Origin: JAKQIM01 sp964633225
GTDB taxonomy: Bacteria > Chloroflexota > Anaerolineae > Anaerolineales > UBA4823
Reading direction: 5' to 3'
Length of the DNA: 6,096 nt
Assembly (NCBI GenBank): GCA_964633225.1
Contig: CAZWFQ010000141.1
Location: 1-6,096 of the forward strand
Position numbers and translations under genes: made by a program. Positions 1 to 5,292 of this stretch are shown here, piece by piece; the first letter of the stretch is position 1; every line of letters starts with the position of its first letter. Under the pieces are notes generated by a model. That model was not told the DNA's origin and searched no databases. It worked only from the letters and a program-made list of their open reading frames with translations.

Positions 1-37
1 CGCTGGATCGGGCGGAAGTAAGGCCGGCAACGTGAAG

Positions 38-634
38 TTATCTTCCAGGTTGAAAAATCGGCACAAGATCGGCTGCCCAGGCACGGATGGCCGGCCAGTT
101 GCGCCGCTCGCCAGCCGGGGCCTGGATAATGACCATGGCAAACAGCACAGCCCACCACGGCAAGCGCCCATACTCCAGCCGCCCGCCAAAAACCCCGATA
201 CTTGCCGGCCTGGCAGGCCGGGCTGCCTTGACGATCGGCCGCAGGTAATTGGGCAGGGTGGCATAGCGCTCCCGGAAAGTCAGGCGGGCCGCGTTCACCG
301 GTAATTTGGGCAGTTCTTCATCCACCAAAAGCGGAATGCCCTCCAGGCTTGGCTCAGGGGTGCGTGTCAGGCTCATGGCAGTCACAAAGACTGCCAGCGG
401 AATCTGCCGCAGGGCACGGCGGTGCTTTCTGAGAAATCCCAGGGCCGCGCGGTGCCAGCCCATGATCATGGGCGCGCCCACAACCACACCCGTGTAGGAT
501 TCAATATCCTTGACCTGGCTAAAGGGCAGCACATCTACTTGCAGCCCGCCCTTATTGATTTCATCAGCCATCGCCTGGGCGATTTCGGTGGTCGAGCCGC
601 TCAGCGTGGCGTAAGCAATCAGGATTTTGCCCAT
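38..634 (-). CDS. Flavodoxin-domain protein, HemG-like (menaquinone-dependent protoporphyrinogen oxidase type)
   Basis: A 198-residue flavodoxin-fold protein, probably cytosolic or membrane-peripheral and FMN-binding. The N-terminus has the beta-strand plus phosphate loop expected of flavodoxins (KILIAYAT, then TLSGSTTEIA at residues 10-19). A second flavin-loop motif, GAPMIMGWH, lies at 53-61, and an FGGRL motif at 149-153 is followed by a hydrophobic stretch (159-171) and the ending NWPAIRAWA. That order resembles HemG, which oxidises protoporphyrinogen IX to protoporphyrin IX using quinone; the exact substrate here is inferred. E. coli HemG is somewhat shorter (about 180 residues). The stop codon and start codon are both in the window. 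The start at 634 has only a weak, close AGG (638-640) and follows the upstream CoA-binding gene by 9 bases, so translational coupling is likely. No other heme gene is visible, so a more general flavodoxin role is possible. Confidence 0.8.
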   Translation of the reverse strand: MGKILIAYATLSGSTTEIAQAMADEINKGGLQVDVLPFSQVKDIESYTGVVVGAPMIMGWHRAALGFLRKHRRALRQIPLAVFVTAMSLTRTPEPSLEGIPLLVDEELPKLPVNAARLTFRERYATLPNYLRPIVKAARPARPASIGVFGGRLEYGRLPWWAVLFAMVIIQAPAGERRNWPAIRAWAADLVPIFQPGR

Positions 635-643
635 CGACCTGTA

Positions 644-1135
644 TCAATCGACTTTGTGAAAGCCCAGGGTACGGAACAGGCCGCGCATGATGGCATGACC
701 AATGTCAGGCTTGAGATACTGGTTCGGGCAGGTGCCGGGGATGACCGCAATGCCGTTCTCCTGGCACAGGCGCACCGCTTCAGGCGACACGCTGGTCATG
801 CCAGCCGCCATGCCGGGCTTGGTGCCCATCATGCAGTGCATCCAAACATGCTTGATACCCAATGCCACGCACTGCTGGACAATCTGCTCGGTCACGCTGG
901 GCTTGGTTAGGATGAACACGGCATCGGGCTTTTCGGGGATAGATTGGAGATCGGGGTAGCACGGGTCGCCATCAAAGCTGGTCAGGCGCGGGTTGACCGC
1001 ACTAACGGCATACCCTTCAGCCTTGAACTTGCGGTAGGTCATATTGCAGCCGGTCTCACGCTTATCAGAGACGCCCACCACGGCGATCCGTTTTTGGGCC
1101 AAAAAATCTTGCACGAGCGAGTCGATTTTAGACAT
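644..1135 (-). CDS. CoA-binding domain protein (CoA_binding_2 / YccU-like)
   Basis: A 163-residue single-domain Rossmann protein. The N-terminal nucleotide-binding turn is IAVVGVSDKRETG (residues 17-29), then NMTYRKFKAEGYAVSAVNPR, DAVFILTKPS and an ending VIPGTCPNQYLKP (131-143). This matches the family related to the CoA-binding domain of succinyl-CoA synthetase, whose members bind CoA or similar ligands but mostly lack a defined reaction. It differs from the short YccU form by a Met/Gly-rich insert (MMGTKPGMAAGM) and by a C-terminal Cys136-Pro and His147, a pattern I associate with a longer subgroup. It also carries further cysteines, including C30, one in MHCMMG and C124. The start is supported by GAGAGG at 1143-1148, 7 bases upstream. 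It lies between the membrane protein (27 bases upstream) and the flavodoxin (9 bases downstream), consistent with one transcript. Substrate and role are unknown. Confidence 0.85.
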   Translation of the reverse strand: MSKIDSLVQDFLAQKRIAVVGVSDKRETGCNMTYRKFKAEGYAVSAVNPRLTSFDGDPCYPDLQSIPEKPDAVFILTKPSVTEQIVQQCVALGIKHVWMHCMMGTKPGMAAGMTSVSPEAVRLCQENGIAVIPGTCPNQYLKPDIGHAIMRGLFRTLGFHKVD

Positions 1136-1162
1136 AGGGTTTCCTCTCTATAAGAAACAGAT

Positions 1163-1616
1163 TCATGATCTATTTTCTGCCTTCAATTGTTTTCGGAACA
1201 CCAAACTCAACAAGATGCCGTTAATCAGCAATACCAGCCAATCAATCGAGATGATCNNNNNNNNNNNNNNNNNNNNNNNNNNNNNNNNNNNNNNNNNNNN
1301 NNNNNNNNNNNNNNNNNNNNNNNNNNNNNNNNNNNNNNNNNNNNNNNNNNNNNNNNACCGTCCAGACCACATAGACCAACATCAAGAGCATGGCCGGAAC
1401 CATCCAGCGGTAATCCTTGGGAAACTGTGCTACCGTATCCAGGTAAGGGTACTCGATGCACCCTTCCAGGCAGTTTGCGCCAGAAATGGGGATGGCCGTG
1501 ATGGCGAAGCCAAAGGTAATTGCCGTCAGGAGAGCGGTAAGAACTGCCGAATACAGTCCCACCTGGATTGACGTTCTCTGGGGTAATTGTAGGTTGGTAA
1601 CGGTATGATCGATCAT
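1163..1616 (-). CDS. Multi-pass membrane protein of unknown function, interrupted by an assembly gap
   Basis: Two visible ends of one probable gene flank 100 N. The N-terminal part (1357-1616, 86 full codons) starts with ATG after a strong AAGGAG at 1627-1632, 10 bases upstream. It has a polar N-terminus, a transmembrane helix at about residues 20-42, a loop with two cysteines (C49, C53) followed by EYPYLDT and FPKDYRWM, and the beginning of a second helix (72-87). The C-terminal part (1163-1256) reads ISIDWLVLLINGILLSLVF, a further membrane helix, then a short basic tail and TGA. The two parts are in different frames only if the gap is taken literally as 100 bases; any true gap length divisible by three restores one frame. 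The family looks like small integral membrane proteins with a Cys-containing external loop, function unknown. It is probably the first gene of an operon with the CoA-binding and flavodoxin genes. Confidence 0.65.
1257..1356. other. Assembly gap (100 N)
   Basis: Exactly 100 undetermined bases. A round 100 is the conventional placeholder for a scaffold gap of unknown size, so the true distance, and even whether the flanks are truly adjacent, is not shown by this sequence. The gap lies inside the minus-strand membrane-protein gene. Confidence 0.98.
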
Positions 1617-1646
1617 GATTCTATATCTCCTTTTTTACAAGCGCCA

Positions 1647-1675
1647 AGTATAAAACAAAATAGCATTCCCCGCAA
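1647..1675 (-). promoter_or_regulatory. Sigma-70-type promoter of the membrane protein / CoA-binding / flavodoxin operon
   Basis: Read on the minus strand, TTGCGG (1670-1675) is followed after exactly 17 bases by TATACT (1647-1652). The -10 matches consensus at 5 of 6 positions and the -35 at 3 of 6. The surrounding sequence is AT-rich compared with the coding regions. Transcription would start near 1640 and give a leader of about 24 bases containing the AAGGAG site at 1627-1632, directly ahead of the membrane-protein start at 1616. No other promoter is evident before the two downstream genes. Confidence 0.55.
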
Positions 1676-1739
1676 TATATAGACCGATCACCATATTTGA
1701 GCCAGCATTCTTCCCGCCCAGGTCAAGGCAACGGCTGAA

Positions 1740-1779
1740 GCACCAACAGCCAAGAGCGGGGGCTTACCCCTGCTGGTGC
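1740..1779 (-). terminator. Hairpin overlapping the stop codon of the CNNM/CorC gene; possible transcript end
   Basis: On the minus strand the arms 1770-1779 and 1740-1749 pair over 10 positions, with one G-U wobble that would be an A-C mismatch on the plus strand, so the fold favours the minus-strand RNA. The upstream arm encodes the last residues (His-Gln-Gln) and the stop lies just inside the loop. A competing small stem, GGGG-TAAG-CCCC (1759-1770), sits inside. No U-tract follows, so it is not a classical intrinsic terminator. It could instead protect the 3' end or assist factor-dependent termination before the next promoter at 1647-1675. Confidence 0.4.
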
Positions 1780-3134
1780 GGCTCATCCGAGGCAGGAAGC
1801 CGGAAGAAGCCTTCATCAGCAGAAAACGACTCAAGAGGCTTCAAAGAAGCCAACACCTTATCCACGCGGTAGCCATCCATATCAACCACCTCAAAGCGCC
1901 AATCTTTCCAGAACACCACGTCGCCGGCAATTGGGATGCGTTTGATCTCAGCCATCAACATGCCCCCCAGGGTTTCGTAGCCAGAAATATCTTCGTCGGG
2001 CAGGTCATCCAGCCCCAACAAGTCTTTAATCTCTTCGGTAGAGAGCATGCCATCCAGCAAGTAAGAACCATCTTCGCGCTGGACGATATCGGGCTCTTCA
2101 ACTTTATCTTCCAGGGTTGGGATATCACCCACAATGGCTTCGAGCACATCATTGATCGTCACCAGGCCCATCACCCCGCCGAATTCATCAATGATCAAGG
2201 CCAGGTGATTCTTTTTCTCTCGCATGCGTTCCAAGAGTTCCAGGGCAGGCATCCCCTCAGGAATAAAAATAGCGGGCCGGGCAACGGCTTCCAGGTCCAC
2301 CGTCTGCCCGCGCCGTTCTTGGGCGAACAAATCTTTGGCGTGGACAATGCCGATGATCTCATCGGGGGCGCCCTTGCAGAGTGGGAAGCGCGAGTAGCCA
2401 GACGCAACGATCTTGTTCAGGTTGAAATCCAATGAATCTTCAACGTCCAAGAAGACCACCTCGGTACGGTAGGTCATTAGAGAACTCGCCCGGCGGTCGC
2501 CCAACCGGAAGACGCGGGCGACGATCTCCTGTTCGCTCTCTTCGAACACGCCCTCCCGGGCGCCTTCGTAGATCATCAGCTTGACATCTTCTTCCGTCAC
2601 CGTGGGCTCGTCGGATGGCTTATTTCCCAACAAGCGCAGCACCGTCTCGGTAGAGAAGCTCAACAGCGTCACCACCGGCGTAGCCAGGCGAGACAAGAAG
2701 CCCATTGGGGCAGCCACTTTGGCAGCAATGTGTTCGGGGTTATTCAACGCCAGGCGCTTGGGCACCAGTTCGCCAAAGATCAGCGAGAAATAAGTGATCA
2801 CCAGCACCACAATACCCACGCCAATCGCCTCGCTGTAAGGCTCCAACCAGGCGATCTTTCCGAGTGCAGCGCCGATCTCTTCGGCAATGGTTGCCCCACC
2901 GACCGCACCGCTGAGGATGCCAATTGTGGTGATACCGACCTGGATGGTGGAAAGGAAGCGGGTGGGCTCTTCAGAAAGGGCCAAGGCAGCCTGGGCGCTT
3001 TTATCGCCACCGTCAGCCCTTTGTTGCAACCGGGTTTTACGGGCTGAGACGATAGCCATTTCTGACAGTGCAAAGATGCCATTGGCTAAGATCAACAAAA
3101 AGACGATCAATATTTCTGTAGCAATTCGGTTCAT
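1764..3134 (-). CDS. Hemolysin-family CNNM/DUF21 membrane protein with CBS pair and CorC/HlyC domain
   Basis: A complete 456-residue inner-membrane protein with the full architecture of the UPF0053/TlyC family. The DUF21 (CNNM) transmembrane region covers about residues 1-195, with a first helix at 5-25 ending in ALSEMA, Gly/Ile-rich helices (STIQVGITTIGILSGAVGG, 62-80; 103-120) and the conserved GELVPKRLAL at 121-130. A paired CBS domain follows (about 218-338: LMTYRTEVVFLD, SRFPL, IIGIVHAKDLF, IIDEFGGVMGLVTINDVLEAIVGDI), then a CorC_HlyC domain (about 350-432; DGSYLLDG, YETLGGM, FEVVDMDGYRVDKV). Members bind adenine nucleotides in the CBS pair and are implicated in Mg2+/Co2+ efflux or homeostasis; the hemolysin name is historical. 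The usual MTPR before the CBS region is MTYR here. The start is set by GGAG at 3139-3142. The gene is monocistronic, with its own promoter and divergent from the next gene. Confidence 0.93.
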   Translation of the reverse strand: MNRIATEILIVFLLILANGIFALSEMAIVSARKTRLQQRADGGDKSAQAALALSEEPTRFLSTIQVGITTIGILSGAVGGATIAEEIGAALGKIAWLEPYSEAIGVGIVVLVITYFSLIFGELVPKRLALNNPEHIAAKVAAPMGFLSRLATPVVTLLSFSTETVLRLLGNKPSDEPTVTEEDVKLMIYEGAREGVFEESEQEIVARVFRLGDRRASSLMTYRTEVVFLDVEDSLDFNLNKIVASGYSRFPLCKGAPDEIIGIVHAKDLFAQERRGQTVDLEAVARPAIFIPEGMPALELLERMREKKNHLALIIDEFGGVMGLVTINDVLEAIVGDIPTLEDKVEEPDIVQREDGSYLLDGMLSTEEIKDLLGLDDLPDEDISGYETLGGMLMAEIKRIPIAGDVVFWKDWRFEVVDMDGYRVDKVLASLKPLESFSADEGFFRLPASDEPHQQG

Positions 3135-3143
3135 TCTTCTCCA

Positions 3144-3163
3144 GGGGACCGTTGAACGACCCC
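3144..3163 (-). promoter_or_regulatory. Predicted 5'-terminal mRNA stem-loop of the CNNM/CorC gene
   Basis: On the minus strand the leader reads GGGG, then a short inner stem CGU-UCA-ACG with small unpaired flanks, then CCCC, covering 20 bases. One base later comes the GGAG ribosome site (3139-3142). The promoter at 3169-3177 would place the transcript start at or next to the first G (about 3162-3163). The hairpin would therefore form the very 5' end of the mRNA, an arrangement known to protect transcripts from 5'-end-dependent decay. The fold was made by eye. Confidence 0.4.
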
Positions 3164-3168
3164 AGTAG

Positions 3169-3177
3169 ATTATATCA
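3169..3177 (-). promoter_or_regulatory. Extended -10 promoter of the CNNM/CorC gene
   Basis: The minus strand reads TGATATAAT: a perfect TATAAT hexamer (3169-3174) with the TG of an extended -10 element one base upstream (3176-3177). No recognisable -35 is found 16-18 bases upstream, where the sequence is A/T-rich; this is expected for extended -10 promoters. The inferred start at about 3162-3163 gives a leader of about 28 bases to the ATG at 3134. Confidence 0.6.
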
Positions 3178-3228
3178 GAGGGGCTTTTATATTTTTATGG
3201 TATTTGCGCCAGGCTTGCTGTACATTCG

Positions 3229-3244
3229 CTGAGGGAACGCTCAG
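3229..3244. promoter_or_regulatory. Inverted repeat between the divergent genes; possible operator
   Basis: CTGAG (3229-3233) and CTCAG (3240-3244) form a perfect 5-base inverted repeat around a 6-base spacer. It lies in the 157-base divergent intergenic region, just upstream of the candidate -10 for the plus-strand pair and about 50 bases upstream of the minus-strand extended -10. The position suits a repressor site, but arms this short also arise by chance and no regulator gene is in the window. Confidence 0.25.
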
Positions 3245-3253
3245 GATATGGGG

Positions 3254-3259
3254 TAAAAT
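3254..3259 (+). promoter_or_regulatory. Candidate -10 element for the plus-strand DUF / antiporter pair
   Basis: TAAAAT matches the -10 consensus at 5 of 6 positions and would start transcription near 3266, about 26 bases before the ATG at 3292 and just ahead of AGGAG (3281-3285). The region 17 bases upstream has no -35-like hexamer and there is no extended -10 TG, so the call is weak. It is the best plus-strand candidate in the divergent region. Confidence 0.3.
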
Positions 3260-3291
3260 GAAAGCCAATCATTTGCAAACAGGAGCCAGGC

Positions 3292-3792
3292 ATGCAATCA
3301 ATTCAAGAAGCAATGAATGAATTCCAGGAACAACTTACGCGCGGTGCTGTACAGCAAGCATACAAAGCCCTGCTGGACTTCATGCTGGATCTGCGAACCC
3401 ATTTCCAGAAGATGTACCCAGGCTACACTGTTTCAGGGCTCTACCAGGGAACCATGGATATGACCTACTTTGCCATCGTCCCGCCATTCCTCAAAGAGCG
3501 CGGTTTGAAGATCGCCATTGTCTTCAACTACGATCCATTCCGCTTCGAAGCCTGGCTCTCAGGAACCAACCGCCAGATCCAGCGCAAGTACTGGGAGCTG
3601 ATCAAGGACAGCCAGTGGAGCGATTACCGCGTGGTGACACCGGCAAAGGGGATCGACTCAATCGTTGAGTATGACCTGGCTGAGGAGTTCGACTTTAGCG
3701 ATCTCGGCAGCCTGACCACAAGGATCGAGGCAAACACCGTCCAATTCATCAACGATGTTGAGCGATTCATCGTCGGGCACAAGCTGAAATAG
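3292..3792 (+). CDS. Conserved protein of unknown function, ~166 residues (possibly DUF7000 family)
   Basis: A soluble-looking 166-residue protein with no signal peptide or membrane helix. The N-terminal third is helical and charged (AMNEFQEQL, AYKALLDFMLDLRTHFQKMYPGY). It is followed by YQGTMDMTYFAIVPPFLKERGLKIAIVFNYDPFRFEAWLSG (51-91), rich in aromatic residues, then QIQRKYWELIKDSQW and TPAKGIDSIVEYDL. From memory this pattern (MDMTYF, LKIAIVF, PFRFE.WL.G.N, KYW) belongs to a bacterial family of about 160 residues that I believe is called DUF7000; no function is known and that assignment is unchecked. The start is well supported by AGGAG at 3281-3285, 6 bases upstream. The antiporter begins 28 bases after its stop, so the two are probably co-transcribed and this protein could be an accessory factor, though nothing in its sequence shows that. 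Confidence 0.85.
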   Translation: MQSIQEAMNEFQEQLTRGAVQQAYKALLDFMLDLRTHFQKMYPGYTVSGLYQGTMDMTYFAIVPPFLKERGLKIAIVFNYDPFRFEAWLSGTNRQIQRKYWELIKDSQWSDYRVVTPAKGIDSIVEYDLAEEFDFSDLGSLTTRIEANTVQFINDVERFIVGHKLK

Positions 3793-3820
3793 GCAAAATC
3801 CTGATCAAAGCACATGCCAC

Positions 3821-5269
3821 ATGAATGAATACGTATTAATCGGTGCCTCAGTTTTATTGCTGATCAGCGTACTGGTTAGCAAAATCTCCGACCGGTTCGG
3901 TATACCCGCCCTGTTGTTGTTCCTTGTATTGGGGATGCTGGCCGGGTCAGATGGATTTGGCGGGATCTACTTTGACGATCCTGCGCTGGCACAGTTCATC
4001 AGCATTATTGCTTTGGTGCTGATCCTATTCTCTGGCGGGCTTGGCACAGAATGGAATCAAGTTCGCCCGGTCATCAAAGAAGGCCTGTTACTATCTACTT
4101 TTGGCGTCTTGATCACTGCGGTTGTAGTGGGCCTTTTTGCGAGCGTGCTGCTTGGCATCTCTCTCCTAGAAGGCTTGCTGCTTGGCTCAATCGTTTCATC
4201 CACAGACGCGGCAGCGGTGTTCTCAGTCCTGCGCTCAAAAGGCATCAGTCTGAAAGGGAAACTCAAGCCATTATTAGAATTAGAATCGGGCAGCAATGAC
4301 CCGATGGCAATTTTCCTGACCATCGGGCTGATCCAGTTGATCACCCAGCCCAACGCATCCCCGCTCAGCCTGGTTGGGCTATTTATCCAGCAAATGGTTA
4401 TCGGCGCAATCGTTGGGTATGGCATTGGCAAGGTCATGTTGTTGTTGGTTAACCGCCTGAAGCTGGGGTATGAAGGTCTATACCCGGTTCTGGTTTTGTC
4501 ATTGGTATTTCTTGCTTTTGGAGTTGCCGATTTGATCGGGGGAAGCGGATTCCTGGCGGTTTACCTGGCAGGGATTGTTTTGGGGCAGCAAGACTTCTTG
4601 CACCAGAAAAGTCTTACGCGTTTCTACGACGGTGTGGCATGGATCATGCAGATCGCCATGTTCCTGACGCTGGGGCTGCTTGTTTTCCCCTCCCGTCTGG
4701 TTCCCATCATGGGGGTTGGCCTGCTGATTGCAGGATGCCTGATGTTTATTGCTCGCCCCGCCAGTGTTTTCCTCAGCTTGCTGCCCAGCAAGCTGAATTG
4801 GCGAGAAAAAACGTTTGTGTCTTGGGTGGGGCTGCGCGGCGCAGCCCCCATTGTTTTGGCAACTTTTCCTTTGCTGGCCCAGCTTGAACAAGCCAGCATC
4901 ATCTTCAACATCGTGTTCTTTGTGGTCTTGACTTCCGTCCTGCTGCAAGGCACTTCGCTGCCGCAGGTGGCAAAGTGGCTGAGGGTTGACACGCCAGCCA
5001 CGCCAAAGCGAACCTATCCTATTGAATATGTTCCGATGGGCGGATGGAAAAGTGAACTCAAAGAGCTGCCCATACCCGCCAACTCGAGCATGAATGGCAA
5101 GGCCATTGTTGAGTTGGGGCTGCCGGACGAGTTTTTGGTCGTCTTGATTGCCAGGGATAAGGACTTTGTGCTGCCCAGCGGTGGAACCGTGCTGCAAGGC
5201 AACGACACATTGTTGGTCTTATCAGACAAAGAATCTTTCGATCTTGTGGCAAATAAGTTCAACCTCTAA
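3821..5269 (+). CDS. nhaP2: Cation/proton antiporter, CPA1 NhaP2/CvrA type, with RCK_C domain
   Basis: A complete 482-residue integral membrane antiporter that would exchange cytoplasmic K+ (or Na+) for protons. About 12 hydrophobic segments span residues 1-385. Diagnostic motifs are ILFSGGLGTEW (68-78), SSTDAAAVFS (126-135), LELESGSNDPMA (152-163) with the Asn159-Asp160 pair expected to bind the ion, GSGFLAVYLAGIVLG (241-255), and WVGLRGAAPIVLA (335-347) with the conserved Arg339. The tail (about 400-482) is an RCK_C/TrkA_C regulatory domain (KELPIPANSSMNGKAIVELGLP; VLPSGGTVLQGNDTLLVL), which in this family senses a ligand. It is shorter than E. coli NhaP2 (about 580 residues), whose tail is longer. 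The start at 3821 lacks a clear Shine-Dalgarno; a 4-codon ORF (ATG at 3814) overlaps it. The preceding gene ends 28 bases upstream, so coupling is likely. K+ versus Na+ preference cannot be decided. Confidence 0.92.
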   Translation: MNEYVLIGASVLLLISVLVSKISDRFGIPALLLFLVLGMLAGSDGFGGIYFDDPALAQFISIIALVLILFSGGLGTEWNQVRPVIKEGLLLSTFGVLITAVVVGLFASVLLGISLLEGLLLGSIVSSTDAAAVFSVLRSKGISLKGKLKPLLELESGSNDPMAIFLTIGLIQLITQPNASPLSLVGLFIQQMVIGAIVGYGIGKVMLLLVNRLKLGYEGLYPVLVLSLVFLAFGVADLIGGSGFLAVYLAGIVLGQQDFLHQKSLTRFYDGVAWIMQIAMFLTLGLLVFPSRLVPIMGVGLLIAGCLMFIARPASVFLSLLPSKLNWREKTFVSWVGLRGAAPIVLATFPLLAQLEQASIIFNIVFFVVLTSVLLQGTSLPQVAKWLRVDTPATPKRTYPIEYVPMGGWKSELKELPIPANSSMNGKAIVELGLPDEFLVVLIARDKDFVLPSGGTVLQGNDTLLVLSDKESFDLVANKFNL

Positions 5270-5292
5270 GCCCCAGGAATGTCCCAAGGGGC
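5270..5292 (+). terminator. Weak hairpin directly after the antiporter stop
   Basis: GCCCC (5270-5274) pairs with GGGGC (5288-5292); inside, GGA (5276-5278) pairs with TCC (5282-5284) around an ATG triloop, with small bulges. It starts on the base after the stop codon. No T-run follows, so intrinsic termination is not supported; it may only mark or protect the 3' end. Confidence 0.3.

Noticed and set aside
422..910. A 162-codon plus-strand ORF bridging the flavodoxin and CoA-binding genes
   Set aside because: It spans two genuine minus-strand genes and the junction between them, and its His/Ala-rich translation matches nothing.
1257..1356. Frameshift or pseudogene at the N run
   Set aside because: The frame change depends on treating the 100 placeholder bases as real length; both ends of the gene look intact.
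1776..2435. A 219-codon plus-strand ORF inside the CNNM/CorC gene
   Set aside because: It is antisense to a complete, motif-rich gene, resembles no family I know and has His/Gln-rich composition typical of reverse-frame shadows.
4499..5197. A 232-codon minus-strand ORF over the antiporter
   Set aside because: It is the reverse shadow of a hydrophobic gene: rich in Gln, His and Asn, with no recognisable domain, while the plus strand holds all antiporter motifs.
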